Below, one piece after another: positions 33,196-38,651 of a stretch of DNA of 38,651 nt. Both the position numbers and the translations under genes were made by a program. Origin of the DNA: Lachnoclostridium sp. UBA2905 (GTDB lineage Bacteria > Bacillota > Clostridia > Lachnospirales > Lachnospiraceae); the NCBI GenBank assembly GCA_002349525.1, contig DEDL01000024.1, forward strand, positions 33,416-72,066, read 5' to 3'. The stretch's first letter is position 1; every line of letters starts with the position of its first letter. The notes under the pieces were generated by a model that was not told the origin of the DNA, searched no databases, and saw only the letters and a program-made list of their open reading frames with translations.

Positions 33196-33642
33196 CTATT
33201 TTCTACCTGATGATCCAAAACCACCATCACCACGTTTTGTGTCATCCAGTTCATCTGTTTCTTCATAATCACATGGAATATATGGTGTTACCACCATCTG
33301 TGCCACACGCTCTGATGGTTCAATTGTAACTGTCTTAGTGCTGTGATTATGAAGAGCCACAATAAGCTCTCCTCTGTAATCGCAATCAATCACTCCTACC
33401 TTATTGGCTGGAGCAATTCCCTTCTTACATGCAAGACCACTTCTGGCATATATAAGTCCTACTGTGTATTTTGGAAGACTTACCGCAATACCTGTATGAA
33501 CAAAGTATGTCTCTCCCGGCTTGATATCTACACTCTCATCAAGACATGCATACAAGTCAGCACCTGCTGCATCTGCGCTTCCATAGCTTGGCTTAATAGC
33601 CTTATCATTTAACTTTTTAAAATATACTTTTTTTGATTCCAT
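33196..33642 (-). CDS. dut: dUTP diphosphatase
   Basis: Trimeric dUTPase converting dUTP to dUMP, preventing uracil incorporation and supplying dTMP synthesis. The five family motifs are visible: AAGADLYA, YARSGLA, GVIDCDYRGEL, ERVAQMVV and the C-terminal P-loop-like RGDGGFGSSG. Length 148 is normal. GGGAG precedes the ATG by 4 nt. It lies 49 bp after nrdG, so it probably belongs to the nrdD-nrdG-dut dNTP-supply operon. Confidence 0.96.
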   Translation of the reverse strand: MESKKVYFKKLNDKAIKPSYGSADAAGADLYACLDESVDIKPGETYFVHTGIAVSLPKYTVGLIYARSGLACKKGIAPANKVGVIDCDYRGELIVALHNHSTKTVTIEPSERVAQMVVTPYIPCDYEETDELDDTKRGDGGFGSSGRK

Positions 33643-33691
33643 AATTCTCCCTGTCTGAGACTGTCCATATATTTTTATGCCAAATCACATA

Positions 33692-34240
33692 TCAGCATGG
33701 TGGCTGCCAGAGAACAATCTCCTTCTTAGCAAGAGATTCCTGTACCATAATTGTTCTCTGATTGGCAGATCCCTTAAAAATGAGTTTAAGGCTCTTCTCT
33801 TCCTCTAAAAATTCACCATCAACCAGAATATCAATATATGAAAGCATCTCCCTTGTCTCATCCCATTTAGAACACATATCATCCACAATGTCTCTGTCAA
33901 AAAGATATCCGGAAAATGCCCATACATTTTTATGATGTTTATCATAATCTTCTCTGGGATATTTTTCCCTGAATCTTCTTAACAGAGGAAGAAGACCCTG
34001 CTGATTGGAATGTTCAAAGGGTTCACCGCCAAGCAGCGTAATACCTGATATATAATCAGGCTCCAGATAAGCCATTATCTGGTCTATGGTTTCTTCTGTA
34101 AATGGCTTTCCATAATTAAAATCCCAGGCTTCCTCATTGAAGCAGCCCTTACAGCCATGGGTACAGCCGCTGACAAAAACAGAAACTCTCACGCCTGTAC
34201 CATTGGCAACATCTACTTTTTTTATATCTGCATAATTCAT
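33692..34240 (-). CDS. nrdG: Anaerobic ribonucleoside-triphosphate reductase activating protein
   Basis: Radical-SAM activase that generates the glycyl radical on NrdD. The cluster motif is SGCTHGCKGCFNEEAWDF (CX3CX2C) with the aromatic-rich tail typical of NrdG; GITLLGGEPFEH is the SAM-contacting GGE region. Length 182 is normal. The ribosome-binding site is weak (GGATA). It starts 55 bp after nrdD and is cotranscribed with it. Confidence 0.96.
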   Translation of the reverse strand: MNYADIKKVDVANGTGVRVSVFVSGCTHGCKGCFNEEAWDFNYGKPFTEETIDQIMAYLEPDYISGITLLGGEPFEHSNQQGLLPLLRRFREKYPREDYDKHHKNVWAFSGYLFDRDIVDDMCSKWDETREMLSYIDILVDGEFLEEEKSLKLIFKGSANQRTIMVQESLAKKEIVLWQPPC

Positions 34241-34295
34241 GATATTATCCGGTTCTTTCCATAATAATTATTATCAGATTCAAATTGAAACATAA

Positions 34296-36458
34296 TCAGA
34301 TATGAAGAACTCTTGCATTAATCTCCTTAGTTTTACCTACATTCCAGAAGTTCTCTCCAAGGTATCCACATGTTCTTCTGGTTACATTCATCTTTGAATG
34401 ATCCTTATTGCCACACTGTGGGCATTCCCATTCAAGATTTTCATTAATCTTGATTTCACCGTCAAATCCACATACATGACAGTAATCAGATTTTGTATTA
34501 AACTCTGCATACTGGATATTATCATAAATAAACTTAACAATATCCTCCAATGCAGTAAGATTATTTCTCATATTAGGAATCTCGATGTAGGAGATTGCTC
34601 CACCTGATGATATATTCTGGAACTGGCTTTCAAAAGTAAACTTGCTGAAAGCATCAATCTTCTCTCTTACATCAACATGATAAGAATTTGTATAATATCC
34701 CTTATCAGTTACATCCTTTATCTCTCCAAAACGCTGTTTATCTATTCTCGCAAATCTGTAACAAAGTGACTCAGCAGGAGTTCCGTAAAGACCAAATGCA
34801 ATACCTGTTTCTTCTTTCCATGTATCTGTTGCATTTCTCAATCTATTCATAACCTTAAGAGCAAACTCTGTTCCCTTAGGATCTGTATGTGATACGCCTG
34901 TCATAAGCTTTGTCACTTCATACAAGCCAATATATCCAAGTGAAATCGTTGAATATCCACCATGAAGAAGCTTATCAATTGGCTCTCCCTTTTTAAGTCT
35001 TGCAATAGCACCATACTGCCAGTGAATTGGGCTGACATCAGATAATGTTCCCTCAAGAGCACGGTGTCTGCACATAAGCGCTTCAAAAGCAAGTGAAAGT
35101 CTGTCCTCTAATATCTGCCAGAACATCTCCATATTACCCTGTGCAAGAATACCAATCTGTGGAAGATTAATACTTACAACACCCTGGTTGAATCTTCCTT
35201 CAAATTTGTAATTGCCATTCTCATCCTTCCATGGACTTAAAAAGCTTCGGCATCCCATGCAGGAGAAAACATTACCTTCATAATTTTCTCTCATTTTCTT
35301 AGCTGAAATGTAATCTGGATAGAGACGCTTTGCTGAACATTTTACTGCAAGCTTTGTAATATAGTCATATTTTCCACCCTTAAGGCAGTTATTTTCATCA
35401 AGGACATAAATAAGCTTAGGAAAAGCAGGTGTAACATAAACACCTTTTTCATTCTTGATTCCTTCAAGTCTCTGCTTAAGAATCTCCTCGATAATCATGG
35501 CATTCTCTTCAACATATTCATCATTATCATCAAGATACATGAATAATGTAACGAAAGGAGACTGTCCATTAGTTGTCATAAGAGTATTGATCTGATACTG
35601 GATTGTCTGAACACCTGAACGAAGCTCATCCTTTACTCTGTCACTAATCAGCTGATTAATAATATAAGGATCCATCTTTCCGCCATACTGTTCTTCATAC
35701 TTGGCACGATACTTTTCTCTGCTGTATCTTAAATACTTTCCAAGATGTCTTATATCAACAGACTGTCCACCATACTGACTGCTGGCAACAGCACTTATAA
35801 TCTGTGTCATAACTGTACATGCTACCTGGAAGCTCTTTGGACTTTCAATCAACTTACCATTCATAACAGTACCATTTTCAAACATATCCTTTATATTAAT
35901 AAGACAGCAGTTGAAAATTGTCTGCACAAAATAATCCATATCATGAAAATGAATTGCACCCTCTTCATGTGCCTTAACAATATTCTCTGGAAGAAGAAGT
36001 CTTTTTGTAAGATCCTTTGAAACTTCACCAGCAATAAGATCTCTCTGGGTAGAAGCGATATATGCATTCTTGTTAGAGTTTTCTTCCATTACATCCTTAT
36101 TACTATTTTTAATAAGGCTCATGATTGAATCATCTGTAGTGTTGGCCTTTCTTACAAGTTCTCTTGTATAACGATAAATAATATATGTTTTTGCAAGAAC
36201 AAACTTGCCCTCAGCCATGATCTTCTGCTCAATCATATCCTGAATTGCTTCAACGTGAATTGTATCCCTCTGGATATTCTCTATACTTCCCACAATGCTT
36301 TCAATCTTATCATCTGTAAGCTTATCGTATCTCTCCACTTCAGCATTAGCCTTTTTTATAGCAGTAAGAATCTTGTTACGATCATACTCTACAACCCTGC
36401 CATCTCTTTTAATAACCTTCATCCGTGACACTGTCCTTTCCATCATATATGTAAACAC
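34296..36458 (-). CDS. nrdD: Anaerobic ribonucleoside-triphosphate reductase, class III
   Basis: Oxygen-sensitive glycyl-radical enzyme making dNTPs under anaerobiosis. An N-terminal ATP-cone (about 13-100, MKVIKRDGRVVEYDR) gives allosteric control. The catalytic barrel follows, and the C-terminus has a zinc site (CHVCGF, CPQCGN) and RRTCGYLGENFWNVGK with the radical glycine in CGYLG. 720 residues. The start is ambiguous: a GTG at 36458 has AAAGGA 9 nt upstream, while ATGs at 36446 and 36422 have poor sites; I keep the GTG. Two NrdR-like boxes and a near-consensus promoter lie upstream. Confidence 0.96.
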   Translation of the reverse strand: MFTYMMERTVSRMKVIKRDGRVVEYDRNKILTAIKKANAEVERYDKLTDDKIESIVGSIENIQRDTIHVEAIQDMIEQKIMAEGKFVLAKTYIIYRYTRELVRKANTTDDSIMSLIKNSNKDVMEENSNKNAYIASTQRDLIAGEVSKDLTKRLLLPENIVKAHEEGAIHFHDMDYFVQTIFNCCLINIKDMFENGTVMNGKLIESPKSFQVACTVMTQIISAVASSQYGGQSVDIRHLGKYLRYSREKYRAKYEEQYGGKMDPYIINQLISDRVKDELRSGVQTIQYQINTLMTTNGQSPFVTLFMYLDDNDEYVEENAMIIEEILKQRLEGIKNEKGVYVTPAFPKLIYVLDENNCLKGGKYDYITKLAVKCSAKRLYPDYISAKKMRENYEGNVFSCMGCRSFLSPWKDENGNYKFEGRFNQGVVSINLPQIGILAQGNMEMFWQILEDRLSLAFEALMCRHRALEGTLSDVSPIHWQYGAIARLKKGEPIDKLLHGGYSTISLGYIGLYEVTKLMTGVSHTDPKGTEFALKVMNRLRNATDTWKEETGIAFGLYGTPAESLCYRFARIDKQRFGEIKDVTDKGYYTNSYHVDVREKIDAFSKFTFESQFQNISSGGAISYIEIPNMRNNLTALEDIVKFIYDNIQYAEFNTKSDYCHVCGFDGEIKINENLEWECPQCGNKDHSKMNVTRRTCGYLGENFWNVGKTKEINARVLHI

Positions 36459-36488
36459 ACTATTATTGTTCCTTTACGGCACAAGACT

Positions 36489-36517
36489 ATTATAGCACCA
36501 GGATCTTCCTTTGTCCA
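36489..36517 (-). promoter_or_regulatory. Promoter for nrdD-nrdG-dut
   Basis: Minus-strand TGGACA (36517-36512) and a perfect TATAAT (36494-36489) are 17 bp apart, with extended TGc. The -35 box overlaps the proximal NrdR-like box, so repressor binding would occlude polymerase. Confidence 0.72.
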
Positions 36518-36560
36518 TATATATAGTTGTATAACAACAACTTCGCACTATATATGGTAT
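36514..36560 (-). promoter_or_regulatory. Pair of NrdR-like boxes
   Basis: Distal box 36545-36560 reads ATACCATATATAGTGC on the minus strand, about 13 of 16 to the NrdR consensus (acaCwATATATwGtgt). Proximal box 36514-36529 reads CAACTATATATATGGA, a weaker match. Centres are 31 bp apart, three helical turns, the spacing expected of NrdR pairs in front of ribonucleotide reductase genes. The nrdR gene itself is not in the window. Confidence 0.68.
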
Positions 36561-36645
36561 TTTCTCACAAAGTCCCATAATACTAAGTCCCACATTTGTA
36601 GTCTGACATAAGGTTATTGTTTCTTAGTATATATTTTATATATAT

Positions 36646-37560
36646 TTAATATCTGCTTACATCTTCTATATTTATATCATCTGTATTAATCTTTTTTCTT
36701 TCTGAATTATCTTTCACCTTCAATTCATTAGTAAAACTGATAATGTCTGACAATTCTTCTTCCGGAATATGTGTATATTCTGAAAGCTCCCTTAATGTTG
36801 CAATTGTACCATTTTCCCTGGCAAGAAACTGTATCGCTTCCTTAACGAGTTCTGCTTTTCCTATTGCAGCAGATAATTCTGCCTGTTCAAATACCTCGTC
36901 ATCTATACATTTTATAATTCCAGTACGAATTGCATCTTTTATATATTTTTCAAATGAGGTGTGACTGTTAAAATTCATATCATCCCATGTGTTTTCAAGT
37001 TCATTTACAGCAATCAAAAGTGCCATATTGCCTTCCTGAATGAGCTCGTCTGTTAATACTCCACGATTTGCATATCTGGCAGCAAAATTAAAAACCGTAG
37101 GCAGGAAAAATGTCATAATCTCATCTCGCATTGACTTTCCAAACCCTTCTTCAGTTATTCTGTCAAATAATACCTTTATGTCTATTTCAGAATTCTGTAT
37201 TTCCTTAATGGCCTTATGATATTCCTTTGTATATGGAGAAGTTTCTATAACCTTCTTTTCACCCTTCAAAACATTGCCTGACTTATTGTCGATAATATCA
37301 CCAGTATTACTATTTTCATTTTTGGCAGCATTATTTTGCAGGCTGTCATTACTACTGTTTCCATTAAAAGAAGGAATATATCCCTGAACAGTAATATTTC
37401 CTTTTGTAAGGTAATCATATACTAATTCAAGCTGTTCTGGTGAAAGTTCCATGTCATCAAAATAATCGTCAACATCCTTTGTAGATATTTTGTTGCCATT
37501 TACTCTTGCAATATCCACAACATCATATATCATTTCCAAAAACTTTTTTTCGTCCAGCAT
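36646..37560 (-). CDS. Atypical sigma-70-like protein lacking region 4
   Basis: 304-residue protein with partial similarity to sigma-70 factors; not a known named gene. Residues 1-60 resemble sigma region 1.1 (acidic, helical; MLDEKKFLEMIYDVVDIARV). Residues 62-105 are an Asn/Ser-rich linker. Residues 141-222 align with region 2: FFLPTVFNFAARYANRGVL and LIQEGNMALLIAVNEL mirror the core-binding 2.1-2.2 segment. The 2.3-2.4 segment is altered: where a primary sigma has an aromatic STYATWWIRQAI, this reads TSFEKYIKDAIRTGI. Residues 235-285 look like region 3 (IATLRELSEYTHIPEEELSD). There is no region 4 helix-turn-helix for -35 recognition. AAAGGAG is 8 nt before the ATG. It follows ilvC but is separated from it by a hairpin. 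Confidence 0.6.
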   Translation of the reverse strand: MLDEKKFLEMIYDVVDIARVNGNKISTKDVDDYFDDMELSPEQLELVYDYLTKGNITVQGYIPSFNGNSSNDSLQNNAAKNENSNTGDIIDNKSGNVLKGEKKVIETSPYTKEYHKAIKEIQNSEIDIKVLFDRITEEGFGKSMRDEIMTFFLPTVFNFAARYANRGVLTDELIQEGNMALLIAVNELENTWDDMNFNSHTSFEKYIKDAIRTGIIKCIDDEVFEQAELSAAIGKAELVKEAIQFLARENGTIATLRELSEYTHIPEEELSDIISFTNELKVKDNSERKKINTDDINIEDVSRY

Positions 37561-37649
37561 ATTTTCTTCTCCTTTAGATTTAATTAATAAGCCTCATTTA
37601 ACTCATCATTTACAAAAGCCTGCGTCTTATCCGACCAGGATAATTAACA

Positions 37650-37681
37650 ACAGGCGTCCATGATTACTCATGAACGCCTGT
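37650..37681 (-). terminator. Hairpin after ilvC
   Basis: ACAGGCGT-CATGA pairs with TCATG-ACGCCTGT with one mismatch and a 4-nt loop. The minus-strand tail is only moderately T-rich (TGTTAATTA). Probably the ilvC terminator; a second small TTATCC/GGATAA hairpin follows. Confidence 0.6.
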
Positions 37682-37725
37682 AATAATCATATTAAGATTT
37701 AGTAAGACAAATCTGTTTACAACAA

Positions 37726-38651
37726 TTAGTTGTTGATAAGCTTGTCTTCACCATTCCAGCTGTAAAGCTTACGGATTTCTTCTCCAACCTTCTCTGATGG
37801 ATGCTCTGAAGCAAGTTTTCTCATTGCATTGAAGTGAGCCTTTCCACCTGCTGCAGACATATCAAGTAAGAAGTCTTTTGCGAATGTTCCATCCTGAATA
37901 TCTGAAAGGATCTTCTTCATAGCCTTCTTAGTATCTTCTGTGATGATCTTAGGTCCTGTTATGTAATCACCATATTCAGCTGTATTTGAAATTGAATATC
38001 TCATTCCTGCGAATCCACTCTGGTAGATAAGGTCTACGATAAGCTTCATCTCATGGATACACTCAAAGTAAGCATTTCTTGGATCATATCCTGCTTCGCA
38101 AAGTGTTTCGAAACCAGCCTGCATAAGTGCACAAACACCACCGCAAAGTACTGCCTGCTCACCGAAGAGGTCTGTCTCTGTCTCTGTTCTGAATGTTGTC
38201 TCAAGAACACCAGCTCTAGCTCCACCGATTGCAAGTGCATATGCAAGTGCTAATTCAAGTGCCTTACCTGTAGCATCCTGATGTACAGCAACAAGACAAG
38301 GAACACCCTTTCCTGCCTGGTACTCACTTCTTACTGTATGACCTGGTCCCTTAGGTGCGATCATTGTAACATCAACATCTTTAGGTGGAACGATCTGTCC
38401 AAAATGAATATTGAATCCATGAGCGAACATAAGCATGTTACCTGGCTCAAGGTTTGGCTCGATATCTTTCTTGTACATTGCAGCCTGTAACTCATCGTTG
38501 ATAAGAATCATGATGATATCAGCTTTCTTTGCAGCTTCTGCTGCTGTGTATACTTTAAATCCCTGCTCTTCAGCTCTCTTCCAGGACTTGCTGCCCTCAT
38601 AGAGACCGATAATGACGTTGCATCCGCTCTCCTTTAAGTTTAATGCATGTG
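37726..38651 (-). CDS. ilvC: Ketol-acid reductoisomerase, 5'-truncated by window edge
   Basis: NADPH- and Mg-dependent enzyme of valine, leucine and isoleucine synthesis. The frame is open to the window edge, so the first roughly 25-30 residues, including the GYGSQG dinucleotide loop, are outside; about 307 residues remain. The first visible residues, HALNLKESGCNVIIGLYEGSKS, directly follow that loop and include the NADPH-phosphate contact. The metal-binding C-terminal knot is present (ECIHEMKLIVDLIYQSG, RYSISNTAEYGDY), and GHTVRSEY is typical of class I enzymes. The open frame beginning with Met at 38511 is only an internal methionine. Confidence 0.97.
   Translation of the reverse strand, partial: HALNLKESGCNVIIGLYEGSKSWKRAEEQGFKVYTAAEAAKKADIIMILINDELQAAMYKKDIEPNLEPGNMLMFAHGFNIHFGQIVPPKDVDVTMIAPKGPGHTVRSEYQAGKGVPCLVAVHQDATGKALELALAYALAIGGARAGVLETTFRTETETDLFGEQAVLCGGVCALMQAGFETLCEAGYDPRNAYFECIHEMKLIVDLIYQSGFAGMRYSISNTAEYGDYITGPKIITEDTKKAMKKILSDIQDGTFAKDFLLDMSAAGGKAHFNAMRKLASEHPSEKVGEEIRKLYSWNGEDKLINN

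Noticed and set aside
33692..34240. Pyruvate formate-lyase activase for the radical-SAM gene
   Set aside because: Short length, and adjacency to nrdD with its glycyl-radical CGYLG motif, identify it as NrdG.

Overview
The window looks like chromosomal DNA from a low-GC, spore-lineage member of the Firmicutes, most likely a Lachnospiraceae/Butyrivibrio-type gut or rumen anaerobe. The evidence is a Spo0A with its full C-terminal DNA-binding domain, anaerobic ribonucleotide reductase (nrdD/nrdG), a meso-DAP type MurE, a secreted GH10 xylanase with a lysine-rich Ig-like domain, and strong AGGAGG-type ribosome-binding sites with sigma-A promoters. No tRNA, rRNA, CRISPR array or insertion sequence was seen. 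Most of the window is core housekeeping DNA; the accessory-looking parts are 17.4-25.1 kb and 32.0-33.2 kb.

Layout, left to right. 1-10.7 kb (minus strand): a leftward gene train dapF-murE-murF-priA, then def-fmt-zinc peptidase-rsmB-rlmN with its own promoter inside the end of priA. It covers peptidoglycan precursor synthesis, replication restart, N-terminal Met processing and rRNA modification; rlmN is cut by the window edge. 10.8-13.4 kb (minus): the lysine/DAP operon dapA-dapB-nitroreductase, led by a strong promoter, a lysine riboswitch and an intrinsic terminator. A second terminator-like hairpin lies directly against the dapF start codon, between the lysine operon and the mur genes. 13.4-17.3 kb (minus): a CobO/BtuR-like P-loop protein, a double-OB-fold SSB-like protein, mtnN, apt and ilvE.

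17.4-25.1 kb: a secreted or membrane-anchored GHL10 glycoside-hydrolase-like protein (+), two tandem cytosolic hybrid histidine kinases (-), a decayed gene remnant (-), and a GH10 xylanase (+) with a palindrome at its predicted transcription start. The upstream kinase has lost every ATP-binding motif while its neighbour has kept them, so the pair looks like a pseudokinase and an active kinase.

25.1-32.0 kb: a free-standing RsmH (+) with an extra N-terminal segment, then glycolytic gapA-pgk-tpiA (-), glgA (-) and spo0A (-). 32.0-33.1 kb: an AbiD/AbiF-type HEPN protein (+) whose leader is built of two imperfect 43-bp tandem repeats. 33.2-36.6 kb (minus): nrdD-nrdG-dut for dNTP supply, behind a promoter carrying two NrdR-like boxes 31 bp apart. 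36.6-38.65 kb (minus): an odd sigma-70-like protein lacking region 4, and ilvC cut by the right edge.

Promoters, start choices and terminators below were read by eye. Gene starts were moved from the longest open frame wherever a well-spaced Shine-Dalgarno sequence pointed to an internal codon.
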